From NCBI GenBank assembly GCA_937139035.1, contig CAKZPK010000531.1:1-34403 (forward strand): a DNA stretch of 34,403 bases, given 5' to 3'. The stretch's first letter is position 1; each line of letters begins with the position of its first letter. Below are positions 18,066 to 25,552 of this stretch, in pieces. A program made the position numbers and the translations under genes. The stretch is from an uncultured Crocinitomix sp. Its GTDB lineage: Bacteria > Bacteroidota > Bacteroidia > Flavobacteriales_D > Crocinitomicaceae. The notes under the pieces were generated by a model. That model was not told the DNA's origin, ran no database searches, and saw only the letters and a list, made by a program, of their open reading frames with translations.

Positions 18066-19668
18066 TTTCAATATTTATTTTAAAAGTTGATCCCTTCCCT
18101 AAACTACTTTCCACAGTAATTTCTCCCTGATGCAATTTCACAATTGAATCGACATAATTAAGCCCCAATCCAAATCCTTTAACATTGTGCACATCTCCTG
18201 TTGGGACACGATATAATTTGTCAAAAATTCTTTTTTGATCATCTTTTCGTATTCCGATTCCATTGTCCTTGAAATACAGTTCATATCCCTTGGCGGTTTT
18301 CTTTAGTTTAACATATACCTCTGGAGAAACCGCACAATATTTTAGTGCATTATCCAACAGGTTATAGATAATATTACCAAAGTGAATTTTGTCCAAATCA
18401 GTATTCACTTCATCTAAATGTTCAATATGAATTTTCCCAGCTTGATTTTTAAAACGAATTTGAAAAGCCTGAACTATTTCACGCACTAAATTATCCAACC
18501 TAACCTCACTTAATTTTAAACTCATTTTACCTTTTTCAAGCAAGGCGGTTTGCAATACATTCTCGACTAATTTTGCCAATCGTTTATTTTCCTGCTCAAT
18601 CATTGAAACAAACCCGATCAACGATTCTTGATCACTCCCAACATCAGGGTCTTGAATTGCTTCGCACGCCAAGGAAATAGTTGAAATTGGTGTTTTCAAT
18701 TCATGTGTCATATTGCTAATGAAATCGTTTTTGATTTCAGACAACTGCTTTTGCTTATAAATGGTTGACACAGATAAATAGAATGCAAAAACGATAATAA
18801 AGACCAAGAATACAGACGCCACTAACGTACCGGCCATTTCTTTCCATAAAAATGATTTCTGATTAGGAAAGGATACAACTAATTCATAGTCGTTTTCCAA
18901 CATATCCTCTGGATAAAGCAGCGTACGGAATCCTGACTCAATATTATTATCACTATAATGAGCAGGTGTTTTTGCAAAAGCAATATCAGAATTTTGAACA
19001 CTTACAATATTAAAAATGAAACTCGTATCTAAATCATGTTCAATAAGGTTTTTAGCCAAAATTGAGTCTAGTACAAAAACATTCAAACGAAAAGAAATGT
19101 CGTCGAAGTAATTTCCAGAATACAATTTCACCATAATTTTACTCAGCGATTGCGACTTGCGCATGATTTGCCGGTTAAAAGAATTACTCACCTGAATGGC
19201 GTACGAATTAGAGTCTTGAAATTGAAGAAAGTCTCCCTCTAATTCAGAGGGGATTACATCTCCCAATTTTTTTGTCAAGATTCTACTTTCAGCAGTTAAT
19301 CCTGTTGTGGAATCCATGATGGATCCCCTCACCATCAAAAACTGATACTTTTCTCCATCCTTTGTAATTGTAGTATCTCGAATCTCTATCGACTCATCTA
19401 CACGCATCACATCACCAAATTGCGCATTTACAAAATCTTTATAATTGTCTTGGAGGTCGCGTTTAGACATTCCTTGATCAAAAAGCGGCATCATTTCAAT
19501 CATTTCAAGATCGGCGGCAGTACTTTCCAAGGCACTATTAACTTTCTCTTCAAAGCTATCCTCTGCCATTTGATGCACATTTCTAATCCAATAAAATTGC
19601 AGCAACAACAACCCAAATAGGGCGATAGACATGATGCTTAGTAATATTTTAAATCGGTTTTTCTTCAA
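18058..19668 (-). CDS. Sensor histidine kinase (RprX-like)
   Basis: 536 aa if translation starts at the TTG at 19668 (MKKNRFKILL...). An earlier in-frame TTG at 19692 would add 8 residues, but it lies inside a TAAATTTG -7 box (19690-19697) and would then precede the transcript start. There is no in-frame ATG upstream. Membrane segment 1 is at about 7-28, a periplasmic sensor domain of about 245 residues follows, membrane segment 2 is at about 277-299, and then HisKA with phospho-His H322 (NMTHELKTPIS) and the HATPase domain with the N box (NLLDNALKY), G1 (FKDNGIGI) and G2 (GFGLGLNYV). It phosphorylates the downstream regulator with which it overlaps by 8 bp. The signal is unknown. Confidence 0.93.
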   Translation of the reverse strand: MKKNRFKILLSIMSIALFGLLLLQFYWIRNVHQMAEDSFEEKVNSALESTAADLEMIEMMPLFDQGMSKRDLQDNYKDFVNAQFGDVMRVDESIEIRDTTITKDGEKYQFLMVRGSIMDSTTGLTAESRILTKKLGDVIPSELEGDFLQFQDSNSYAIQVSNSFNRQIMRKSQSLSKIMVKLYSGNYFDDISFRLNVFVLDSILAKNLIEHDLDTSFIFNIVSVQNSDIAFAKTPAHYSDNNIESGFRTLLYPEDMLENDYELVVSFPNQKSFLWKEMAGTLVASVFLVFIIVFAFYLSVSTIYKQKQLSEIKNDFISNMTHELKTPISTISLACEAIQDPDVGSDQESLIGFVSMIEQENKRLAKLVENVLQTALLEKGKMSLKLSEVRLDNLVREIVQAFQIRFKNQAGKIHIEHLDEVNTDLDKIHFGNIIYNLLDNALKYCAVSPEVYVKLKKTAKGYELYFKDNGIGIRKDDQKRIFDKLYRVPTGDVHNVKGFGLGLNYVDSIVKLHQGEITVESSLGKGSTFKINIENE

Positions 19669-19689
19669 GGGTGATAAATGTGTAAATCT

Positions 19690-19697
19690 CAAATTTA
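19690..19697 (-). promoter_or_regulatory. -7 promoter element (TAAATTTG) of the histidine kinase-regulator pair
   Basis: An exact TAnnTTTG match on the minus strand, 21 bp before the TTG chosen as the kinase start. It decides the start: the upstream TTG at 19692 is part of this box. No good -33 element at standard spacing was found. The gap of about 70 bp to the divergent acyltransferase gene must also hold that gene's promoter (TACTTTTA at 19750-19757 is a one-mismatch candidate). Confidence 0.5.
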
Positions 19698-19765
19698 ACG
19701 CAACTAAGTCAATTATAGTTTTGGCTTAACTTTTTTTAACAGAAATTAGTACTTTTAGCGGCTAT

Positions 19766-21091
19766 ATGAGACCACTGTATTTATTATTGAGATTTCTGCT
19801 ACCCTATGTCATGGTTATTTTCTACAGAAAATCTCGCTCTGTTAACGGACAACGTCGTTTCAATGCGCAGACAATTTTCGTTTGCAACCACCCTAGTGCG
19901 TTTATTGATCCTTTAGTTGCTGGCAATTATCAAATGCCTGTTTTATATTTTGTAACTCGTGGAGATATTTTCAAGTGGTGGTTAAAACCTGTTACCTGGG
20001 CTTCTCACATGGTTCCTATTTTCAGAAAAGCCGAGGATGGCGCAGACTCGCTAGAGAAAAACAAAGATTCTTTCCGCTATTTACGTAAAGTACTTATGCG
20101 TAAAAAGTCATTAATTCTTTTTGGAGAAGGGTATACAGACAATACTTTTATTAGAAGTTTAAAAATAGTTAAGAAAGGGCCTGCAAGAATTGGCTTTGAC
20201 ACCATGGTTGAATGCGACTGGTCAGCCGATATTAAAGTTCAAGCAATTGGCCTTAATTATTCCCACCCGAAAAACTTCAGATCAGACGTTTTAGTGTCTT
20301 TTGGAGAACCTATTCACCTGAAAGATTATAAAGAAGTTTACGATAAAAACCCCAGTCAGGCTATTACACAATTGACACGTGCGGTGCAAACTTCTATGCG
20401 GGAACAAATTACATATGTCGATCAGAAAGACCTGGCTCCATTTGTTGAAAATCTTATGATTTTAACACGTAAAGGAATGAATCACTTTCATCACAATGCT
20501 AAAATCCCTTTACTAGATAGATACACTTACTCAAAAGAATTAGCGAACAAGGTTAATGAATCTTATGACGATCAAGCTGAGAATTGGACAAAACTAAAAG
20601 AGACAGTAACTAACTATTTTGAAAAATTAAAGAAGAACCGAATCAATGAAAATTGGGTGCATAATTTTGCTGAAAACAAGACTAAAAAATCAATTGGAGC
20701 TTTGCTTGTTTTCTTATTATGCTTACCAATCACTATTCTTGGATTGATCCACCAATTCATCCCTTATATTATAATTAAAAAATTCGTTGAAGGTCGTTTT
20801 AAACGAGATGTGTTTTGGAGTGGTGTTAAACTACTTGTTGGGGCAACTTTATCCACCATTTACAACTTTGCCTTTATCTTTCTTTTTTATTCCTATGTCT
20901 ACCCTAGTTATTGGTTAGCTGTAGCGTATTTCCTTATCGTCCCTGCTGTGTCGGGAATATTTGCTTACGTACAAATAAACAAACTAAAAGACGCAATTGC
21001 TTATAAAAAAGCGAATGAAAATCAATTGGCCGAATTGGTTATTGAGCGTAAGGAAATTTTATCTGAAATGGAGAAAATGAACTTAACTTAA
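19766..21091 (+). CDS. PlsC-like lysophospholipid acyltransferase with C-terminal membrane region
   Basis: 441 aa. The N-terminal 250 residues form a 1-acylglycerol-3-phosphate-acyltransferase-type (LPLAT) domain. The catalytic block is NHPSAFIDPL (H42, D48); the spacing is H-x5-D rather than the common H-x4-D, as in related sequences with NHPNALIDP. Later motifs are VPIFRKAEDG and FGEGYTDN (E121-G122, the counterpart of EGTRS). A charged helical linker is followed by three or four membrane segments (about 312-345 and 352-405) and a coiled C-terminal tail. It probably acylates a glycerophospholipid or related acceptor at the inner membrane; the substrate cannot be read from sequence. It is divergent from the histidine kinase and converges with the NamZ-like gene, with one base between the stop codons. 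Confidence 0.88.
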   Translation: MRPLYLLLRFLLPYVMVIFYRKSRSVNGQRRFNAQTIFVCNHPSAFIDPLVAGNYQMPVLYFVTRGDIFKWWLKPVTWASHMVPIFRKAEDGADSLEKNKDSFRYLRKVLMRKKSLILFGEGYTDNTFIRSLKIVKKGPARIGFDTMVECDWSADIKVQAIGLNYSHPKNFRSDVLVSFGEPIHLKDYKEVYDKNPSQAITQLTRAVQTSMREQITYVDQKDLAPFVENLMILTRKGMNHFHHNAKIPLLDRYTYSKELANKVNESYDDQAENWTKLKETVTNYFEKLKKNRINENWVHNFAENKTKKSIGALLVFLLCLPITILGLIHQFIPYIIIKKFVEGRFKRDVFWSGVKLLVGATLSTIYNFAFIFLFYSYVYPSYWLAVAYFLIVPAVSGIFAYVQINKLKDAIAYKKANENQLAELVIERKEILSEMEKMNLT

Positions 21092-21092
21092 T

Positions 21093-22361
21093 CTATTCGC
21101 TATAAAGCAAGTACTTTGATCTAATTTCTTTAAAAGCTGTAAGCTCTTCATCCCACCCAGTCTGCATTTCTTCTAAAGATGTGCCATTTATAATTCCTTT
21201 TCTTAGATCAGATGATCCTGCAAGTAAGTCTATAAAGTTATTTGGCAAGAAAAAAGTCTTCCCCATTTCTAGGTTTTGATAAAAATCAAATAGGTAAGTA
21301 AAATCTAATTCGCCTTTTGCTCTGAATTCTCCCAGATCAATTTCTGCAAGATTAACTCCGTAACAAGTTTCATTTTCTAATTTGGGATGTTTTGACCCAC
21401 CATTTGGTTGCGGCACAAATTCAAAATCAACTTGAGTCGAATCAATCTTATAATCTGGATGCCCTATCAACTGGAAAGGTGAATCAGTTCCGCGACCAAT
21501 GCTCACAACTGTACCTTCAAAAAAGCACAAACTAGGATATAAATAAACAGAAGCCATATTAGGTAAATTAGGAGAAGGCGCTATTGGAAGTTCGTAAAAC
21601 TTCGTATGATCCCAACCTTCGCAAGTCACAACCTCTAATTCGCAGGTAATTCCTTCAGGCAACCATTTCTCACCATTAATCATTTGCGCATATTCTCCCA
21701 CTGTCATTCCGTGCACTACAGGAACTTCATGCATCCCCACAAAAGAGGAGAAATCAGATTTTAAAACTGGACCATCAACATAATGTCCATTAGGATTAGG
21801 CCGATCTAAAACCACCAATTTAATCCCTTCCTCGGCAACAGCCTCCATCACATAATGAAGTGTTGATATATAAGTGTAAAAACGAACACCTACATCCTGA
21901 ATATCGAACAGCACAACATCAACACCTTCTAATTGAGCCGCAGTTGGCTTACGGTTTTTACCATACAATGAAACAATTGGAATCCCCGTCTTTTCATCTA
22001 TTTCATTATTAACCTTTTCTCCTGCATCTGCCGTCCCTCTAAATCCATGTTCAGGCGAAAACACACGCACAACCTCTACCCCTGCTCCGATCAATGTATC
22101 CACCAAGTGAGTATTGCCAACCATTGATGATTGATTCCCAACTACAGCAATTTTCAATCCCTCTAATGTTGAGAAATAAGCCTCCGTAACTTCAGCTCCA
22201 ACCGCTACATCATCATTACAATAGAATTTTTCTTCCACAATTACCGAGTCCGCAATTTCAGGCACATTTTCAGTAATCTCATTATCTGTATTGTTTTGAC
22301 TACCAGCGGAACAACTAATTAGGGCTAACGCGAAAAGGCAAATATTAAATTTTTTCATCAT
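21093..22361 (-). CDS. namZ: NamZ-family (DUF1343) exo-beta-N-acetylmuramidase, lipoprotein
   Basis: 422 aa. A lipoprotein signal with lipobox LISC-S (Cys17) predicts a lipid-anchored periplasmic protein. The DUF1343/NamZ (GH171) hallmarks are present: VVGNQSSMVGNTHLVDTL, FSPEHGFRGTADAGE, IPIVSLYGKNRKP, DVVLFDIQDVGVRFYTY, LDRPNPNGHYVDGP, SPNLPNM and IGRGTDSPFQLIGHP. Characterised members (Bacillus subtilis YbbC, Tannerella forsythia NamZ) release N-acetylmuramic acid from the non-reducing end of peptidoglycan fragments, so a role in cell-wall recycling is expected. The start is ATG-ATG, with the second ATG three bases in. The stop faces the acyltransferase stop with one base between, and no terminator hairpin is visible there. 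Confidence 0.92.
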   Translation of the reverse strand: MMKKFNICLFALALISCSAGSQNNTDNEITENVPEIADSVIVEEKFYCNDDVAVGAEVTEAYFSTLEGLKIAVVGNQSSMVGNTHLVDTLIGAGVEVVRVFSPEHGFRGTADAGEKVNNEIDEKTGIPIVSLYGKNRKPTAAQLEGVDVVLFDIQDVGVRFYTYISTLHYVMEAVAEEGIKLVVLDRPNPNGHYVDGPVLKSDFSSFVGMHEVPVVHGMTVGEYAQMINGEKWLPEGITCELEVVTCEGWDHTKFYELPIAPSPNLPNMASVYLYPSLCFFEGTVVSIGRGTDSPFQLIGHPDYKIDSTQVDFEFVPQPNGGSKHPKLENETCYGVNLAEIDLGEFRAKGELDFTYLFDFYQNLEMGKTFFLPNNFIDLLAGSSDLRKGIINGTSLEEMQTGWDEELTAFKEIRSKYLLYSE

Positions 22362-22370
22362 TATAAATCT

Positions 22371-22391
22371 TACATTTGTGTCGTAAATGTA
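22371..22391. promoter_or_regulatory. Divergent overlapping promoters with dyad symmetry
   Basis: Arms TACATTT (22371-22377) and AAATGTA (22385-22391) form a perfect inverted repeat around a 7-bp centre. The left arm plus one base is an exact plus-strand TAnnTTTG box (TACATTTG, 22371-22378), 19 bp before the TTG start of the LolC/E-like gene. The right arm read on the minus strand is TACATTTA, a one-mismatch -7 box for the NamZ-like gene starting at 22361. The whole gap between the two genes is only 36 bp. Confidence 0.55.
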
Positions 22392-22397
22392 GTCATT

Positions 22398-24035
22398 TTG
22401 AAAACCGAATTATTCATAGCTAGGCGAATAATGAGTGGTGGGAAGGATAAAAGCAAGCTTTCAAGGCCAATTGTTGTTATCTCTCTTACCAGTATCATTT
22501 TAGGAGTTGCCATCATGCTAATTACTGTTTCAGTAATTAGCGGATTCCAAGAAGGGATTAGAGATAAGGTAATTGGATTTGGTTCTCATATCCAGATTAC
22601 AGAACAAGGTTTGAGCAATAGTATGGAATCTGCTCCAATTTTAATTGAGCAAGACTTTTACCCTTCTTTAGAAGAGAAACCATCCATCAAGAAAATTCAA
22701 ATATTTGGCTACAAGCCAGCTATTTTACAAGCTTATAGAGACTCAGTCTCTTTTAATATTCAGGATCGTGACACGAGTCGTTCTAGCTTAGACATTTTAG
22801 GTGTACTTTTCAAAGGAATAGATCAGAATTATGATTGGTCTTTTTTTGACGACAAAATTGTTGAAGGGCGTACTATAAACTTTGACACCATTAATAAAGA
22901 AGTTATGATTTCGCAACACATAGCTACTTTAATGGGTTATTCCATTGGAGACAAATGTGATGCCTTTTTTATAAGAGACAATTCAGGTCCAAAAAAACAA
23001 AAATTTGAAATTGTAGGTATTTACAATTCTGGTTTTGCAGATTTTGACAAGAAATTAATCTTCACACAAATTCATCACATTCAAAAACTTAATGATTGGG
23101 GAGTTCAAACTTTTGTGACACTTGCCGACACTTGTATAAATGACCAATTTGTTTTAAAAGGAATAACTTCTGGAGGCTCTAAGTCATACGAATATGATTG
23201 GGGACGCGGTTTCTTTCCTAAAAGGTATTACCCTATCCTTAATAAATCCGGAGAAATTCGATTAATCTCAACCGATTTTTCGTTAAACCCTTTAGCTTCT
23301 CGTCAAAGCCCTCAATCCATTCCAGACACTGCGTATATTGATATTAAAATCGATTCTATTTGTCCTTGCAATGAAAAGAACTTGGCGCTGATTGAATATG
23401 TTAATGCAAATGAAATTAAAACGCCTTTTGGATCCATTCACATCCAAAATGGTAAGGGCACTCATCATCTATACACAGGCGGTTTTGAAGTTTTAATTAA
23501 TGAATGGGGAGATTTAGAAAACATGAATGACCTTATCATTGATGAGATCCCATTCGACCTAAAAACAACTGAAATTACAGAAATGCACCGTGACATTTTT
23601 GCCTGGCTGGATTTATTAGACATGAATATCTTAATCATTATCATACTCATACTAGTCGTTTCTTTAATTAATATGATAACATCCCTACTCGTTCTCATTC
23701 TTGAAAAAACAAATATGATTGGTATACTCAAGTCAATGGGAGGATACAATTCTAGTATTCAAACAATATTCATTTTTAACGCCCTATTCCTATTGTCTCG
23801 CGGACTATTATGGGGTAACGTGCTTGGATTAGGCCTATTAGCATTTCAGTATTTTACAGGATTCTTTTCTTTAGATGCCCAAGTTTATTCGCTAGATACA
23901 GTACCTGTTGACTTTAATATATTACACATTCTTTATATCAACCTATTAACGATATTGGTTTGTTTCCTCATCTTGATCATTCCAAGTTATTTAGTTACCA
24001 AAATCGACCCAGTCAAAGCAATTCGCTTCGATTAG
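22398..24035 (+). CDS. FtsX-like ABC permease, LolC/LolE lipoprotein-release type
   Basis: 545 aa with a TTG start. The next in-frame ATG (residue 12) would cut off the conserved FIARRI motif typical of this family's N-terminus, so TTG is preferred. One N-terminal membrane segment (about 24-50) leads to a large periplasmic MacB-like domain (about 51-400), then three membrane segments forming the FtsX domain (NILIIIILILVVSLINMIT, then EKTNMIGILKSMGG, then two more) ending in DPVKAIRFD. Such permeases work with a LolD-type ATPase to extract lipoproteins from the inner membrane; no ATPase gene is in the window. The periplasmic domain is larger than in E. coli LolC/E (about 400 aa in total), with inserts typical of Bacteroidota. 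Confidence 0.9.
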   Translation: MKTELFIARRIMSGGKDKSKLSRPIVVISLTSIILGVAIMLITVSVISGFQEGIRDKVIGFGSHIQITEQGLSNSMESAPILIEQDFYPSLEEKPSIKKIQIFGYKPAILQAYRDSVSFNIQDRDTSRSSLDILGVLFKGIDQNYDWSFFDDKIVEGRTINFDTINKEVMISQHIATLMGYSIGDKCDAFFIRDNSGPKKQKFEIVGIYNSGFADFDKKLIFTQIHHIQKLNDWGVQTFVTLADTCINDQFVLKGITSGGSKSYEYDWGRGFFPKRYYPILNKSGEIRLISTDFSLNPLASRQSPQSIPDTAYIDIKIDSICPCNEKNLALIEYVNANEIKTPFGSIHIQNGKGTHHLYTGGFEVLINEWGDLENMNDLIIDEIPFDLKTTEITEMHRDIFAWLDLLDMNILIIIILILVVSLINMITSLLVLILEKTNMIGILKSMGGYNSSIQTIFIFNALFLLSRGLLWGNVLGLGLLAFQYFTGFFSLDAQVYSLDTVPVDFNILHILYINLLTILVCFLILIIPSYLVTKIDPVKAIRFD

Positions 24036-24110
24036 TTTTTTCAATATCAATACATTATTGTTTTTGATTTAATTCTCGAAGTAAATCAAGGTAAAACAGA
24101 AAATTTCGAT

Positions 24111-24118
24111 TAAATTTG
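24111..24118 (+). promoter_or_regulatory. -7 promoter element (TAAATTTG) of the E2 gene
   Basis: An exact TAnnTTTG match 26 bp before the ATG at 24144, in the 108-bp gap after the LolC/E-like gene. No TTTG at standard -33 spacing is visible. Confidence 0.5.
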
Positions 24119-24143
24119 TCACTCAAATTATTAAGAATTAGAA

Positions 24144-25478
24144 ATGGCTGAAATCGAAATCAGACTCCCTAAAATGGGGGAAAGTGTTACAGAAGCAACC
24201 ATAACCAATTGGTTGAAAGAAGTTGGCGATACTATAGAAATGGATGAGCCCCTTGTAGAGGTTGCAACCGATAAAGTAGATAACGAATTACCATCAGAAG
24301 CAGAAGGCGTGTTGGTAAAGCGTCTTTTTGAAAAAGATGACGTAGTGCAAGTTGGTGACGTTATAGCGGTCATTTCCACTGATGGAGAGAGCGCTCCAGA
24401 AACTTCTTCTGGTGGATCTGAACCAGTTGCAGAACAAATTGTTGCAGAAGTTGCCGTTGCGGCACCAGTTGCAGCTAACGGAGCTGTAACTGCGGAATTA
24501 AGTAAATCTGGACCATCTGGTCGTTTTTACTCTCCTCTCGTAAGAAGTATTGCAAAAGAAGAAGGTATTTCAATGGAACAATTGGAAGCTTTAGAAGGTT
24601 CTGGTGAAAACAATAGAGTAACCAAAAAGGACATGTTGAATTTCATTAAAAATGGAGGTGTGGCAGCTGTTAAATCTGCTCCTGCAACTGCTCCTATTGA
24701 AACTAAAACAACGGTTCCGGCTACAGCACCTGTTGCTAAAGTTGAAACACCGAACGTTCCTGTACATGAAGGTGATGAAATCATTGAAATGGACAGAATG
24801 CGTAAGCTAATTGCTGACCATATGGTGATGTCAGTTCAAACCTCACCGCACGTAACTTCATATGTTGAAGCTGATGTGACAAATATTGTGATGTGGCGTA
24901 ATAAAGTGAAAAATGATTTCCTTAAAAATGAAGGAGAAAAAATCACTTTTACTCCAATTTTTATGGAAGCTATTATTAAAGCCATCAAGGATTTCCCAAT
25001 GGTGAATGTTTCTGTAAGTGGTAATAATATTATTAAGCGAAAAGATATTAATATAGGAATGGCGACAGCACTTCCTTCTGGAAACTTAATTGTACCTGTT
25101 ATTAAACAAGCTGACAACCTCAACTTAACAGGACTTACTAAACAAGTTAACTCTTTAGCTAACAAAGCAAGAAATAATAAATTAAATTCTGACGATATTC
25201 AAGGCGGTACATATACTGTTACTAACGTTGGTACTTTTGGTAACGTAATGGGAACTCCTATTATTAATCAACCTCAAGTAGCAATTATGGCAGTAGGCGC
25301 TATTCGTAAAGTCCCAGCTGTTATTGAAACACCTCAAGGTGACGCAATTGCAATAAGACATAAGATGTTTTTATCTCATTCTTATGATCACAGAGTTGTT
25401 GATGGAGCACTAGGAGGAATGTTTGTAAGAAGAGTAGCAGATTACTTAGAACAATTTGATATAAATCGCGAGTTATAA
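24144..25478 (+). CDS. 2-oxo acid dehydrogenase E2 component (dihydrolipoamide acyltransferase)
   Basis: 444 aa. The lipoyl domain (1-80) has the lipoylated Lys44 in ATDKVD. An Ala/Val/Pro-rich linker leads to the E1/E3-binding domain (about 125-172, FYSPLVRSIAKEEGI), a second linker (about 175-213), and the catalytic acyltransferase domain (215-444) ending with the active-site motif DHRVVDG (H416, D420). It transfers an acyl group from lipoamide to CoA at the core of a 2-oxo acid dehydrogenase complex. MAEIEIRLPKMGESVTEA is typical of branched-chain or 2-oxoglutarate-type E2 rather than a classical pyruvate E2; the branched-chain assignment is likely but not proved. It stands alone here: E1 and E3 genes are absent, and a strong terminator follows. 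Confidence 0.94.
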   Translation: MAEIEIRLPKMGESVTEATITNWLKEVGDTIEMDEPLVEVATDKVDNELPSEAEGVLVKRLFEKDDVVQVGDVIAVISTDGESAPETSSGGSEPVAEQIVAEVAVAAPVAANGAVTAELSKSGPSGRFYSPLVRSIAKEEGISMEQLEALEGSGENNRVTKKDMLNFIKNGGVAAVKSAPATAPIETKTTVPATAPVAKVETPNVPVHEGDEIIEMDRMRKLIADHMVMSVQTSPHVTSYVEADVTNIVMWRNKVKNDFLKNEGEKITFTPIFMEAIIKAIKDFPMVNVSVSGNNIIKRKDINIGMATALPSGNLIVPVIKQADNLNLTGLTKQVNSLANKARNNKLNSDDIQGGTYTVTNVGTFGNVMGTPIINQPQVAIMAVGAIRKVPAVIETPQGDAIAIRHKMFLSHSYDHRVVDGALGGMFVRRVADYLEQFDINREL

Positions 25479-25500
25479 ACAATTGAGCGTAAAAAAGTTT

Positions 25501-25540
25501 AAAAGCCACACCCAATAAGGTGTGGCTTTTCTTTTTTCCT
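25501..25540 (+). terminator. Intrinsic terminator of the E2 gene
   Basis: A perfect 12-bp stem (AAAAGCCACACC with GGTGTGGCTTTT), a 6-base loop, and a T-rich tail to 25540. It begins 22 nt after the E2 stop. A GTG at 25520 within the stem is in frame with the next gene but cannot be its normal start. Confidence 0.95.
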
Positions 25541-25552
25541 TTGATGTTGATT

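Noticed and set aside
24527..25165. Minus-strand reading frames within the E2 gene
   Set aside because: They lie wholly inside a conserved gene with intact lipoyl and catalytic domains.
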